DNA from: Paenibacillus sp. URB8-2
Lineage (GTDB): Bacteria; Bacillota; Bacilli; Paenibacillales; Paenibacillaceae
Length of the DNA stretch: 64,000 bases
NCBI RefSeq assembly: GCF_013393385.1
Contig: NZ_AP023239.1
Span: forward strand, 806,001-870,000
Direction of reading: 5' to 3'
The position numbers and the translations under genes were made by a program. The notes beneath the pieces were generated by a model. The model was not told the DNA's origin. It made no database searches and was given only the letters and a program-made list of their open reading frames with translations. Each line of letters opens with the position of its first letter. The stretch's first letter is position 1. Positions 8,505 to 17,311 of the stretch are shown piece after piece.

Positions 8505-9404
8505 ATGCCGCTTTCTTTCTGTATTGTAGACGACGACCGGAGCGCAAGAAGGATGCTGCAGCATATTATCGAGGACAGCGGTCTTGGGGAAGTCGCGGGA
8601 ACGGCCGAGGGAGGACAGGAAGGCGTCCGGTTGATTCTGGAAGAATCGCCCGACATCGTGCTGATGGATCTGCTGATGCCCGATCAGGACGGGATCGAGA
8701 CGATCCGTTCCCTCCAGGCGCAGGGCTGCAAGTCCAAGTTCGTCATGATTTCGCAGATCGAGAATCAGGATATGGTCGGCCGGGCGTATGAGAGCGGCAT
8801 CGAATTCTTCATCCGCAAGCCGATTAACCGGATCGAGGTGGAGACCGTGCTGCGCAGAGTGAACGAGCGCTATGCCATGAGCCGTTACCTTGATGAAATC
8901 AAATCGAGTCTGGAGAAGCTGGAGGGGCTGCAGTTCGGAGCCGCCCCGGTGATTCCTGCCCGGCGTACGGTCAAGGATGCCGTCCAACCGATTCTGATGA
9001 ACATGGGAATGATCGGCGAGAGCGGCGGACGCGATATTTTGGCCATTATGGAAATCCTGATGGAGCGGGAGGATACGGGGACGCTTCCACCGCTCAAGGA
9101 GCTGTACGAAACCGTGGCCGCGCGTTACAAGGACAATAAAAGCGACATCGCCAAAGAGACGAAGGCCATCGAGCAGAGGCTGCGGCGGGCGCTGGCGACC
9201 GGGCTGACGCATCTGGCTTCCATCGGTTTGACCGATTACAGCCATCCCAAATTCGAGTATTATGCGCCGCTTTACTTTGATTTTGAAGATGTGCGAGCCA
9301 AGATGAAGGAAATCGAGCAGGGCCGGGAGTCCGGCAAGACCAAAGTGAATATCCGCAAGTTTTTGCAGGTAATGGTTCTGGAGCTTCAGGAGGGAAGGCT
9401 ATGA
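8505..9404 (+). CDS. glnL: GlnL/YcbB-type response regulator
   Basis: The 299-residue protein has an N-terminal receiver domain (acidic pocket D9-D11, phosphoacceptor Asp 55 in LMDLLMPD, conserved Lys in FIRKPI). A C-terminal YcbB-type region follows, as in B. subtilis GlnL, rather than an OmpR or LuxR output. In B. subtilis GlnK-GlnL activates glutamine use genes. Here the pair directly follows glnQHMP and probably controls it. The stop overlaps the start of corA by four bases (ATGA), which couples their translation. Confidence 0.85.
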   Translation: MPLSFCIVDDDRSARRMLQHIIEDSGLGEVAGTAEGGQEGVRLILEESPDIVLMDLLMPDQDGIETIRSLQAQGCKSKFVMISQIENQDMVGRAYESGIEFFIRKPINRIEVETVLRRVNERYAMSRYLDEIKSSLEKLEGLQFGAAPVIPARRTVKDAVQPILMNMGMIGESGGRDILAIMEILMEREDTGTLPPLKELYETVAARYKDNKSDIAKETKAIEQRLRRALATGLTHLASIGLTDYSHPKFEYYAPLYFDFEDVRAKMKEIEQGRESGKTKVNIRKFLQVMVLELQEGRL

Positions 9405-10360
9405 TACGGACGCTGGCGGTCACCCATCAGGGTGAAGTGCTGACTGATATGCCGCTGCGGGAGATCAGGGTAGAGGAATACAAGTGGATATGGGCGGATT
9501 TTTCGGAGCCGGCTCCGGAGGAGACGCGGCTGCTGGATACCTTTTTTCATTTTCATCCGCTGGCGATTGAGGACTGCATGCATGTGCTTCAGCGGCCGAA
9601 GCTCGATTACTATGAGGATGTGCAGTTTTTGGTGCTGCATGCGCTGAATGAATCCTCGTTGAAGGCGGAAGAGGTGGATTTATTCGTCGGCAAATCCTTC
9701 TTGGTGTCTTTTCATCTTCAGCAGCGAACAGAGCTGGATGAAGCCTGGAATCAGGTCGTGAAGGAAATCCATAACCGGAAGGGATGGTCCGGCGGTTCGA
9801 TACTGGCAGCTTACACGGTGATGGACAAGCTGGTGGACAACTATTTTCCGAGCCTGTATTTGATTGAGGACGAGCTGGCGGAGCTGGACAGCAGGGGAAG
9901 CAATGAGTCCGTGGAGGAACTGATGACCCAGGTATTCGATGTTCGCGGGCGTCTCTTGAAGCTCCGCCGGACGATTGTGCCGATGCGTGATTTGATGTAC
10001 AGAGTTCTCAATTCCCAGCATATTCAGAGCAATTCGGTGGAGCGTATGTATTTCGGCGATATTTACGATCATTTGCTCAAGCTGACCGATATGATCGAGG
10101 CCGACCGTGAAATGACCGCGGACCTGCGCGACAGTTACATATCGCTGAATTCGAACCGGATGAATTCCATTATGAAGACGCTGACGGTAATTACCACCAT
10201 ATTCATGCCCTTGACGCTGATCGCCGGCATTTACGGCATGAATTTCAATGTAATGCCCGAACTGAACACACTCTACGGCTATCCTGTAGTCTTGATGATC
10301 ATGGTGCTGCTCGGCGGAGGCATGGTGCTGTGGTTTAAAAAGCGGGGCTGGTTCAACTAA
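9401..10360 (+). CDS. corA: CorA family magnesium channel
   Basis: The 319-residue protein has an acidic cytoplasmic N-terminal domain, long helices and two C-terminal membrane segments. The family signature GMN (YGMNF, about residues 279-281) is present, followed by a second membrane helix and a basic tail (FKKRGWFN). It should conduct Mg2+ (or Co2+/Ni2+) into the cell. The ATG overlaps the stop of the glnL-like gene in ATGA, with AGGAGGG upstream. It is therefore translated with the two-component system, which is an odd partnership. Confidence 0.93.
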   Translation: MIRTLAVTHQGEVLTDMPLREIRVEEYKWIWADFSEPAPEETRLLDTFFHFHPLAIEDCMHVLQRPKLDYYEDVQFLVLHALNESSLKAEEVDLFVGKSFLVSFHLQQRTELDEAWNQVVKEIHNRKGWSGGSILAAYTVMDKLVDNYFPSLYLIEDELAELDSRGSNESVEELMTQVFDVRGRLLKLRRTIVPMRDLMYRVLNSQHIQSNSVERMYFGDIYDHLLKLTDMIEADREMTADLRDSYISLNSNRMNSIMKTLTVITTIFMPLTLIAGIYGMNFNVMPELNTLYGYPVVLMIMVLLGGGMVLWFKKRGWFN

Positions 10361-10365
10361 ATAGA

Positions 10366-10398
10366 CGGCGGCAGCCCGCATGACGTTTTCTGCCGCCG
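10366..10398. terminator. Inverted repeat between convergent genes
   Basis: CGGCGGCAG (10366-10374) and CTGCCGCCG (10390-10398) form a perfect 9-base stem with a loop containing TTTT. It lies between corA and the convergent hypothetical gene and may end transcription from either side. No long T-run follows. Confidence 0.45.
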
Positions 10399-10417
10399 AG
10401 CTTAAAGGCGGCGCCGC

Positions 10418-10966
10418 TTACTTGCGGCGCCGCTTGCCGGAGGATGAGCCTGAACGCCGCCGCCCTGAAGAGCCCGATTTGCGGCGCTTTGGGGCGGTTC
10501 TTTTTTTACGCCGGGAAGGCGCATAGGATGCGGAATCCTCTTCCGCCGCGAGCAGCCCCGCCCCGCCCTTCCCCTTACCTTTGCCTATGCTGCCCATAAC
10601 CAGCTTGAACATCGGGGCCATCTGCTGAAAGCCCTGCATAACCTTCTGCACTTTGCCCATAGAACTGACGATTCCGTCAATTCCCCCCATGCGGTCGATA
10701 AGCCCCTTGATCTGATCCATATTCGCCAAATTGGCAAGTCCGCCGAGGTTCCCTAATAGTCCGCCGCCTTTGGCCGCCGTCTCCGCCGCGGCCGGAACCG
10801 CAAGCGCAGTTTCGGCCGCTTCCGCACCCAAAGGGGAGAACGCCCCTGTCGTCCCGGGTCCTGGTACCTGAACGTAATTGGAGATCCCGGGATAGGGAGA
10901 AGCATTGTACGGTTCAGTCAAAGCGCGGCTGCTCCGGTGGGAATGATTATAGTAATGATGCGGCAT
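10418..10966 (-). CDS. Hypothetical protein with Gly-rich core and very basic tail
   Basis: The 182-residue protein has a His/Tyr/Ser-rich N-terminus (MPHHYYNHSHRSS) and an Ala-rich stretch. An amphipathic centre of the type MDQIKGLIDRMGGIDGIV is followed by GKGKGKGG and a tail made almost only of Arg, Lys, Ser and Gly. Its layout resembles small low-complexity spore or coat-associated proteins (YqfQ-like), but I cannot assign a family. The start at 10966 is chosen because AAAGGA lies about 10 bases before it. The basic tail suggests binding to nucleic acid or an anionic surface (inference). Confidence 0.65.
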   Translation of the reverse strand: MPHHYYNHSHRSSRALTEPYNASPYPGISNYVQVPGPGTTGAFSPLGAEAAETALAVPAAAETAAKGGGLLGNLGGLANLANMDQIKGLIDRMGGIDGIVSSMGKVQKVMQGFQQMAPMFKLVMGSIGKGKGKGGAGLLAAEEDSASYAPSRRKKRTAPKRRKSGSSGRRRSGSSSGKRRRK

Positions 10967-11203
10967 GATATCACATTCCTTTGTCGGTGATTTTGCTATA
11001 CTGTATGTCATGGGCGAACATAAGGTATGGACGTATGCCCGGGGTAACAGGGATAGGAGCGGAAAAGGGCGGATGCCCAGCGGTCCTAGGAAATCTTGAA
11101 GAATCCTTGTCCGGCTTTGTTTTTAGCACTCTAATAGAGTAATATAGGAAGGGCGCCGTCAGAGTGGGAGAGGCGAACGGAGCACGGCAGGCATAACCGT
11201 TTT

Positions 11204-11251
11204 GTACGCTGTGGGTGGACATATGTCCGCCATTTTCGTTCTTTACAGCGT
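11204..11251. repeat. Nested inverted repeat upstream of the yerC-like gene
   Basis: Outer arms ACGCTGT and ACAGCGT enclose a near-perfect inner palindrome made of GGTGGACAT and ATGTCCGCC. This could be an operator for a dimeric regulator or an RNA structure. It lies about 15 bases upstream of the -35 box of the next promoter. Confidence 0.5.
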
Positions 11252-11265
11252 GAAATCGTTAATGC

Positions 11266-11294
11266 TTGAAAAAACTGCTCTGGTGCAATATAGT
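11266..11294 (+). promoter_or_regulatory. Sigma-A promoter of the yerC-sirB genes
   Basis: TTGAAA (11266-11271) and TATAGT (11289-11294) are spaced by exactly 17 bases, 37 bases upstream of the yerC-like start. Confidence 0.65.
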
Positions 11295-11331
11295 AAAAGG
11301 CAGAAAAGCCATTTTAGGGGATGATTATTTT

Positions 11332-11622
11332 ATGCAGCTGAAGAAGCTAAACGATAAAAGTATCGATCAGTTATTCGAAGCTATTTTAACTTTAAAAAAT
11401 ATGGAAGAATGCTATGTTTTCTTTGATGATCTGTGCACGGTGAACGAGATCCAGTCGCTCTCCCAGCGGCTTGAGGTGGCGCGCATGCTGGGCAAGGGCT
11501 GCACATATAACCAGATCGAAGCCGAGACCGGGGCGAGCACGGCGACCATTTCGCGGGTCAAACGTTGCCTTAACTATGGAAATGACGGTTACAAGCTGAC
11601 TCTGGAACGCCTGGGGCGCTAA
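11332..11622 (+). CDS. yerC: YerC/YecD family TrpR-related protein
   Basis: The 96-residue protein is of the TrpR-like YerC/YecD family. It is all helical, with a helix-turn-helix in the second half (GCTYNQIEAETGASTATISRVKRCL) and the family ending YGNDGYKLTLERL. It is presumed to be a small DNA-binding repressor, and its target is unknown. ATG 11332 is preferred over an upstream in-frame start at 11266, which lies inside the promoter. AGGGGATG precedes 11332. The stop lies 4 bases before the next gene, so the two are co-transcribed. Confidence 0.88.
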   Translation: MQLKKLNDKSIDQLFEAILTLKNMEECYVFFDDLCTVNEIQSLSQRLEVARMLGKGCTYNQIEAETGASTATISRVKRCLNYGNDGYKLTLERLGR

Positions 11623-11626
11623 GCGT

Positions 11627-12412
11627 ATGAAAGCGGGCGTTCTCATCATCAGTCACGGTTCGCGCGATACGTCCTGGGTGGCGATCGTCGATGAAGCCGT
11701 TAACGGTTTATCGCTGCGGGAAGCTGTTCCCGTGGCGGTTTCTTTTTTGGAGCTGGTGGAGGGGCGCTCCATTCAGGACGGGATTGACCGGCTGGAAGAG
11801 CAGGGCGTTACGGATATTCTGGTTATCCCCCTATTCGTCTCTTCGGGCAGCACCCACGTCGATGAGATAGCCTATGCGCTTGGGGCCAAGGATGAGCCGG
11901 AAAAAGAGACCGATCTTGAGCGGTTTAGAGTAACTGCCCACATTCACTACGGCGATCCCGTCGACGACGACCCGGATATCGCGATCATGGTCTGGGATAA
12001 AATCCGGGAGCTGTCGGAAGACCCCGCCAAAGAGACCGTTCTCCTGGTCGGCCACGGGAGCGTGCATTCCGGCTTCCGCCAGCGCTGGGAGCGGGGGATG
12101 TCGTCGCTCGCGGAACGCGTCCGCCAGATTAGCGGCCTTGCGGCGGCGGATTACGCGCTGCTGAGTCTGGGCGGTGTGGGCGATAAGGTGCGATACTGGC
12201 GGGAGCAGGGACATGAGGTGCTGGTGGCGCCGATTTTTTTAAGCGAAGGTTATTTCACCAAGAATGTCATTCCAGGCAGGCTAAAAGGCTTAACCTACAA
12301 ATACACAGGCAGAACGCTGCTGCCCCACCCGCTGCTGCCGCACTGGATCGCCGATCAGGTGGAGACGATGCTGAAACGGCTGCGCGGGGAAGAAACGGAA
12401 ACGGGTCGATAA
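11627..12412 (+). CDS. CbiX-type sirohydrochlorin chelatase-like protein
   Basis: The 261-residue protein has two CbiX-like halves. One starts at the N-terminal IISHGSRD motif (His 10 as likely metal ligand) and the other at LLVGHGS near residue 145. The block LVIPLFVSSGSTHVDEI is typical of CbiX/SirB enzymes, which insert Co2+ or Fe2+ into sirohydrochlorin for cobalamin or siroheme synthesis. No other tetrapyrrole gene is adjacent, so the metal and pathway cannot be decided. It is translated just after the yerC-like gene. Confidence 0.78.
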   Translation: MKAGVLIISHGSRDTSWVAIVDEAVNGLSLREAVPVAVSFLELVEGRSIQDGIDRLEEQGVTDILVIPLFVSSGSTHVDEIAYALGAKDEPEKETDLERFRVTAHIHYGDPVDDDPDIAIMVWDKIRELSEDPAKETVLLVGHGSVHSGFRQRWERGMSSLAERVRQISGLAAADYALLSLGGVGDKVRYWREQGHEVLVAPIFLSEGYFTKNVIPGRLKGLTYKYTGRTLLPHPLLPHWIADQVETMLKRLRGEETETGR

Positions 12413-12582
12413 AGGGCCGGTAAAAGATAAGGCTTGCCTCAGTCGTCCACCGTTTTTCAGATGCATGATTTTACCCGGATTTGACATCCATCCGCGCGGA
12501 ATCCATCTGCTTCGGGGTGTTCCCTGTGGGGACCGTATCGCAGCTATCCTCCCTGTGTTTTTTCTCTCCCTTCCCGCATATA

Positions 12583-12612
12583 TTGATTGTGCCCTCCAGA
12601 ATTGGGTATAAT
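12583..12612 (+). promoter_or_regulatory. Sigma-A promoter of dgkB
   Basis: TTGATT (12583-12588) and TATAAT (12607-12612) are spaced by 18 bases, about 40 bases before the dgkB start. Confidence 0.65.
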
Positions 12613-12652
12613 CAGTTAAGTTGTTCAATAAAGAAACGGGTGGCGTTCCGGA

Positions 12653-13543
12653 ATGAAAACTGCAAGATTAATATATAATCCAACTTCCGGGCGGGAAGAA
12701 ATGAGGAGAAGGCTTGCCGATATTCTGGACCGTCTGGACCAGGGGGGCATTGAGGCTACCTGTCATGCGACGACAGGCGAAGGCGATGCGACGGAGGCTG
12801 CGGCCGATGCGGTGAATCGCGGATACGATCTCATTATCGCGGCCGGAGGTGACGGTACGCTTAACGAGGTTGTTAACGGAATGGCCGAGAAGCCGAATCT
12901 TCCGCCGCTTGGTGTGCTTCCGCTGGGAACTACGAATGATTTTGCGCGTGCTATGGGGATTCCGAAATACTGGGAAGAATCCTGTGATCTGATCATTCAG
13001 CAGCAATCGCGCCTTATCGATCTTGGCAAGGCCAATGACCGTTATTTCATCAATATTGCCGGCGGCGGTACGCTGACCGAGTTGACATATGAAGTGCCAA
13101 GCAAGCTGAAGACAATGATGGGCCAGCTTGCCTATTATTTAAAAGGGATCGAGAAAATGGCCAGCCTGTCTCCGACGGAGCTGGTGATCCGCGCAAACGG
13201 ACAGGAGCTGATCCATGACGAGTTCATGCTGTTCCTGATTGCCAACACGAATTCCGTCGGTGGCTTCGAGAAGCTTGCTCCCGATGCCCGCATCGATGAC
13301 GGCCTGTTCGACGTTATTGCTCTGAAGAAGTGCAACCTTGCCGAATTAATCCGGCTCGTCAGCCTTGCGCTGCGCGGCGAGCATCTGCAGGATAAGAAGG
13401 TCGTGTATTTCCGCACGAATGAAATGGAAGTCACCTCTCCCGGCCATGTACAGCTCAACTTGGACGGAGAGCTGGGCGGCACGCTTCCGGGCCATTTCCG
13501 TATCCTGCCGCAGCATTTGCGGATATTCGCGCAGAATCCGTAA
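12653..13543 (+). CDS. dgkB: Diacylglycerol kinase DgkB
   Basis: The 296-residue soluble lipid kinase has the catalytic GGDGT motif at residues 65-69, an N-terminal IYNPTSGRE phosphate loop and GVLPLGTTNDFARAMG. It phosphorylates diacylglycerol to phosphatidic acid, feeding lipid headgroup turnover (for example diacylglycerol released when lipoteichoic acid is built). Its adjacency to the RlmCD methyltransferase gene is the same as dgkB-yefA in B. subtilis, which supports the call. A sigma-A promoter lies about 40 bases upstream. Confidence 0.93.
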   Translation: MKTARLIYNPTSGREEMRRRLADILDRLDQGGIEATCHATTGEGDATEAAADAVNRGYDLIIAAGGDGTLNEVVNGMAEKPNLPPLGVLPLGTTNDFARAMGIPKYWEESCDLIIQQQSRLIDLGKANDRYFINIAGGGTLTELTYEVPSKLKTMMGQLAYYLKGIEKMASLSPTELVIRANGQELIHDEFMLFLIANTNSVGGFEKLAPDARIDDGLFDVIALKKCNLAELIRLVSLALRGEHLQDKKVVYFRTNEMEVTSPGHVQLNLDGELGGTLPGHFRILPQHLRIFAQNP

Positions 13544-13578
13544 ACAGCATGAAGGCGAAGTTCAATAAACAGCATGAA
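13541..13578 (+). repeat. Short direct repeat at the dgkB/rlmCD junction
   Basis: TAAACAGCATGAA occurs twice, at 13541-13553 and 13566-13578. The first copy contains the dgkB stop codon and the second contains the start codon assumed for rlmCD, which suggests a small local duplication. Confidence 0.6.
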
Positions 13579-15187
13579 TAATGAAGATCATGAAAGAAGT
13601 GAAACCAAGCGAATGAATAATAACCGCAGCGGCCGCCGTCACAGCCGCCGGGACAGTTCGGCGGGAGTCGCCGGACTGCCTGTAAATAAAAACGATGAGG
13701 TCGTGCTGGATATCATCGGCATGACGCATGAAGGCGAAGGGGTAGGCCGGGTAGAGGGCTATACCCTTTTTGTGCAGGGGGCGCTTCCTGGTGAGAAAGT
13801 CCGGGCTAAGGTTCTTAAGACAAAGAAGCAGTACGGATACGCCAAGCTGCTGGAGCTTGTAGAGGCAAGCGCTTCCCGCATCGCGCCGCCCTGCCCGATC
13901 TATGACCAGTGCGGCGGCTGCCAGCTCCAGCATATGGACTACGCCGCCCAGCTGAAATGGAAGCGGCAGCTTGTGGTGGACAACCTGGAGCGGATCGGGA
14001 AGCTGGATGTGGTGAAGGATGGGGCAGGAGTGCCGCTGGGCGAACGGAAGCGAATCGGAGAGCCGGGTGAGCGTGACTGTGAAGCGGACGGAGAAGTGCT
14101 GGCGGGAGCTCCGCTGGAAGGGAATGCTGCTCCGGGCGAGGTGTCCCGTCGCGGCGGTATCGTGGTGCGGCCGACGCTCGGCATGGACGAGCCCTGGCGC
14201 TACCGCAACAAGGCTCAGGTCCCGATCGGCACTGCCGACGGCGGCTTGGTCGGCGGATTCTATGCGCGTGGCAGCCACCGGATTATCGACATGGAGACCT
14301 GTCTGATTCAGCATGAGCATAATGACGAAGTCGTTCGCCGGGTCAAGGAGATCGGAAGCGAGCTTGGCATCAGCGCGTATAACGAAGAGACCGGACGCGG
14401 GCTGCTGCGGCATGTCGTTGTGAAAAAGGCGTTCCGCACGGGTGAAATGATGCTGGTGCTGGTAACCAACGGCCGGGATATCCCGCATGTTGACGCCTGG
14501 ATCGGTAGCATCCGCGAGCAGCTTCCTGAAGTAGCAAGCATCTGCCAGAACGTGAACACCGAGCGGACGAACGTTATCTTCGGCGACAAGACTCGCGTAT
14601 TGTGGGGCAGAGACGTTATTTATGACTATATCGGCGATGTGCAGTTCGCCATCTCCGCTCGTTCGTTCTACCAAGTGAACCCGACGCAGACCGAAGTGCT
14701 GTACGGCAAGACGGTCGAATACGCCGGACTGACCGGCCGCGAAACTGTCATCGACGCCTACTGCGGCATCGGCACGATCTCCCTGTTCCTGGCGCAGCAT
14801 GCGGATCGGGTGTATGGCGTAGAAATCGTTCCTGAAGCCATCGAGGATGCACGGTCGAACGCGAAGCTTAACGATATGAACAATGTTGTGTTTGAGGTCG
14901 GCGCATCGGAAGACGTTATTCCGAACTGGAAAGAGCAGGGCATCACCGCCGACGTCATCGTCGTCGATCCCCCGCGCAAAGGATGCGATCCCCGCCTGCT
15001 AGAGACGATTCTGGAAATGAAGCCAGAGCGCGTGGTGTACGTGTCCTGCAACCCGTCGACACTGGCAAGGGATTTGCGGGTGCTGGAGGACGGAGGGTAT
15101 AAGACTGTGGAAGTGCAGCCGGTGGATATGTTTCCGTGGACGGTGCATGTGGAGTCAGTGGCGTTATTAGTGCAAAAGGACAAGTAA
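13574..15187 (+). CDS. rlmCD: 23S rRNA (uracil-C5)-methyltransferase RlmCD
   Basis: The 537-residue protein has a TRAM domain at about residues 38-98, a cysteine cluster for an Fe-S site (C107, C113, C116, probably C243) and a SAM-binding methyltransferase domain ([14 protein letters not shown]). The C-terminal catalytic motif is [11 protein letters not shown]. It methylates uridines in 23S rRNA; the B. subtilis homologue RlmCD modifies U747 and U1939. About 50 extra, charged, low-complexity residues lie at roughly 145-197 between the Fe-S site and the core. The start is uncertain: 13574 lacks a close ribosome binding site and Met 14 (13613) is possible. Confidence 0.9.
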   Translation: MNNEDHERSETKRMNNNRSGRRHSRRDSSAGVAGLPVNKNDEVVLDIIGMTHEGEGVGRVEGYTLFVQGALPGEKVRAKVLKTKKQYGYAKLLELVEASASRIAPPCPIYDQCGGCQLQHMDYAAQLKWKRQLVVDNLERIGKLDVVKDGAGVPLGERKRIGEPGERDCEADGEVLAGAPLEGNAAPGEVSRRGGIVVRPTLGMDEPWRYRNKAQVPIGTADGGLVGGFYARGSHRIIDMETCLIQHEHNDEVVRRVKEIGSELGISAYNEETGRGLLRHVVVKKAFRTGEMMLVLVTNGRDIPHVDAWIGSIREQLPEVASICQNVNTERTNVIFGDKTRVLWGRDVIYDYIGDVQFAISARSFYQVNPTQTEVLYGKTVEYAGLTGRETVIDAYCGIGTISLFLAQHADRVYGVEIVPEAIEDARSNAKLNDMNNVVFEVGASEDVIPNWKEQGITADVIVVDPPRKGCDPRLLETILEMKPERVVYVSCNPSTLARDLRVLEDGGYKTVEVQPVDMFPWTVHVESVALLVQKDK

Positions 15188-15213
15188 TACGGAGATCTAT
15201 TGGAGGAAATAGT

Positions 15214-15239
15214 AAAGAGGGGAGCGTCCCCTCTTTTTT
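15214..15239 (+). terminator. Rho-independent terminator of dgkB-rlmCD
   Basis: AAGAGGGGA and TCCCCTCTT form a perfect stem around GCG, followed by TTTTTT. It marks the left edge of the AT-rich island. Confidence 0.88.
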
Positions 15240-15274
15240 GAATATATTGGGTGAGTATGCTTCTCTCGGGGTTA

Positions 15275-15283
15275 TGATATACT
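15275..15283 (+). promoter_or_regulatory. Extended -10 element before the dus-like gene
   Basis: TGATATACT fits the TGnTATAAT extended -10 consensus. No good -35 box is seen. It lies about 105 bases before the chosen start. Confidence 0.4.
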
Positions 15284-15387
15284 TTGCTTTTACATGCTGT
15301 AAGTGAAGAAGAAGTAAGGGCATGAACAGGTTAGTTTACCATTTCGGGATAAAGATTTGTTCTGATATTCATAGAGAGGTTTTTGAT

Positions 15388-16377
15388 ATGACAGATCATT
15401 TTTGGCGTGATTTACCACGACCTTTTTTTATACTGGCGCCCATGGAAGAAGTGACGGATGTTGTTTTTCGTCATGTCGTAAGTGAAGCAGCCAGACCGGA
15501 TGTGTTTTTTACGGAGTTTGCGAATACAGAAAGTTATTGTCACCCGGAGGGGAACCATAGTGTGCGCGGGCGTTTGACTTTTACAGAGGATGAACAGCCC
15601 ATTGTAGCTCATATCTGGGGAGATAAGCCGGAATACTTTCGTCAAATGAGCATCGGTATGGCGAAAGAAGGGTTTAAAGGCATCGATATTAATATGGGTT
15701 GTCCTGTAGCAAATGTAGCAGAGAATGGAAAGGGAAGCGGCCTGATCTGCCGTCCTGAAATCGCAGCGGATATCATCCAGGCCGCAAAAGCCGGGGGACT
15801 GCCTGTCAGCGTAAAAACAAGGCTCGGTTTTAGTGCCGTAGACGAATGGCGCGACTGGTTAACCCATATTTTGAAACAAGACATTGTGAATCTGTCCATT
15901 CATCTGCGGACAAGAGAGGAAATGAGCAAAGTAGATGCTCATTGGGAACTGATTCCGGAAATCAAGAAGCTTCGTGATGAGGTGGCACCAGATACACTGC
16001 TGACCATTAACGGGGATATCCCTGACCGTCAGACCGGCTTGCAGCTCGCTGAGCAATACGGTGTGGATGGTATTATGATTGGGCGCGGTATTTTTCATAA
16101 TCCATTTGCTTTTGAGAAGGAGCCGAAGGATCACAGGAGTAGGGAATTGCTTGATTTGCTGCGGCTGCATCTGGATCTCCATGATCAATATTCGGCACTG
16201 GAACCACGTTCGTTCAGCCCTCTACCCCGATTTTTTAAAATATATGTCCGTGGATTTCGCGGGGCAAGTGAATTAAGAAATACCTTAATGAACACCAAGT
16301 CCACAAGTGAAGTGCGCGCGCTGCTCGATGAGTTTGCAAATAAGGAGCATGATGGGGCAGAGGAACGTGGAAAATAA
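15388..16377 (+). CDS. tRNA-dihydrouridine synthase-like flavoprotein
   Basis: The 329-residue TIM-barrel protein has the Dus signature [12 protein letters not shown] near its N-terminus. The block [25 protein letters not shown] contains the catalytic-loop cysteine of Dus enzymes, and [10 protein letters not shown] and [16 protein letters not shown] follow. It should reduce uridines in tRNA with FMN and NADPH. The Met at 15388 has AGAGAGG upstream and is preferred over 15322. Base composition drops here relative to rlmCD. The protein differs from the core DusB type, so it may be an accessory copy carried by the island (inference). Confidence 0.85.
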   Translation: MTDHFWRDLPRPFFILAPMEEVTDVVFRHVVSEAARPDVFFTEFANTESYCHPEGNHSVRGRLTFTEDEQPIVAHIWGDKPEYFRQMSIGMAKEGFKGIDINMGCPVANVAENGKGSGLICRPEIAADIIQAAKAGGLPVSVKTRLGFSAVDEWRDWLTHILKQDIVNLSIHLRTREEMSKVDAHWELIPEIKKLRDEVAPDTLLTINGDIPDRQTGLQLAEQYGVDGIMIGRGIFHNPFAFEKEPKDHRSRELLDLLRLHLDLHDQYSALEPRSFSPLPRFFKIYVRGFRGASELRNTLMNTKSTSEVRALLDEFANKEHDGAEERGK

Positions 16378-16478
16378 AAAAAGAAACGTGAATTAGATGG
16401 AGGATCGGATGAATGGAGACGGGGACAAGCCCAGAGCCAACAAGCCTTTCCTCTGTTTTTTATATGGAGGGGGATTAC

Positions 16479-17048
16479 ATGTCCTGGAGCAAATTGAAGC
16501 AACAACTGGAGAGCTTTCTCTGTCCTGCGTTAAATGGAAGGGTAGAATACCGCGCACCGGGTTACCGCTATTTACCTGATAAATCAGGGATTTGTTATAT
16601 TACGGTTAATAAAAAGAATGTACTCAATATGAGTGATAAAACGAGCTCCATCAGATGGTATCAAACGGAGCTGGAAATTAAGAATGATCCAGATATCCAA
16701 ATTCCTATCAGCAACGACGACATTGAAGCGGTCAGAAAAGGTACCAAGGGGCCAGTGCCGGAGGATCGTTTAATAGTAATTGCTAGAAGCAGAAAAACAT
16801 CAGAAATTGCAAAAGAGCTTTTGTCAGCACAGGCTTCATTAAGTAAATCCAATTTTATCGTTGTGGCTAATAAGTTTTTAACTACTTCTATAGAGGAGAG
16901 CATAGAGAGCAATGATATCTTACTGAACATTCTAGCTTTGGTGGACCGAAGGGTTGGGAAAAAGCGGATCGTAAACATGTCCGAGAAGATGATGTTGAAG
17001 CATCCGGCTGTGCAGTATTTCTATGAACTACGACGTAATACATTATGA
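16479..17048 (+). CDS. Hypothetical protein, SF0329-like
   Basis: The 189-residue soluble protein begins MSWSKLKQQLESFLCPALNG and contains an ITVNKKNVLNM strand-like block. The N-terminus resembles my memory of the SF0329 family (W-S-K-L-K followed by GRV and a short WITID-like strand). The function of that family is unknown. A strong GGAGGGGG ribosome binding site lies 5 bases before ATG 16479, which decides the start over an upstream Met at 16413. The codons are AT-rich, as in the rest of the island. No nuclease or toxin motif is visible. Confidence 0.6.
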   Translation: MSWSKLKQQLESFLCPALNGRVEYRAPGYRYLPDKSGICYITVNKKNVLNMSDKTSSIRWYQTELEIKNDPDIQIPISNDDIEAVRKGTKGPVPEDRLIVIARSRKTSEIAKELLSAQASLSKSNFIVVANKFLTTSIEESIESNDILLNILALVDRRVGKKRIVNMSEKMMLKHPAVQYFYELRRNTL

Positions 17049-17213
17049 AGTAAATAATTCTCACCCGCGAATGATCATAGATGGGCAAGGGACACCCGGC
17101 AAATGGACAGGGGAGTGATAATTAAGAACTCACTAATTTTAAGTAACTAATAGTTATAAATGTTAAACCGAAGACTTTATTTGATTTAATTCGTCGGCTT
17201 TTCATTTGTTGGG

Positions 17214-17258
17214 CCACTTGCTGCGAGGTTGTTCCCACTGAACACTCGACACAAGTGG
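17214..17258. repeat. Imperfect hairpin in the 17.05-17.31 kb gap
   Basis: CCACTTGCTGCGAG (17214-17227) pairs with CTCGACACAAGTGG (17245-17258) except for three central bases. The loop can form a smaller GTTC/GAAC stem. The rest of the 263-base gap shows no ORF. Confidence 0.4.
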
Positions 17259-17311
17259 AGAGCGTGGTGGTGTTGTCAAGAAAGTAACCTAAATCATAAT
17301 GGAGTGATCAT

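Larger units (their letters stand above)
10967..11331. other. Gene-free region between divergent genes
   Basis: The 365-base stretch holds the promoter of the yerC-like gene (11266-11294), a palindrome ACTCTAATAGAGT near 11128-11140 and a large hairpin at 11204-11251. No ORF with a ribosome binding site is seen. Confidence 0.5.

Noticed and set aside
13541..13578. Direct repeat as an attachment site
   Set aside because: The copies are adjacent (25 bases apart), with no integrase or tRNA nearby. A small local duplication is simpler.
13562..14800. 412-codon open frame on the minus strand
   Set aside because: It is antisense to rlmCD, whose domains and motifs are complete. No start site or homology is seen.
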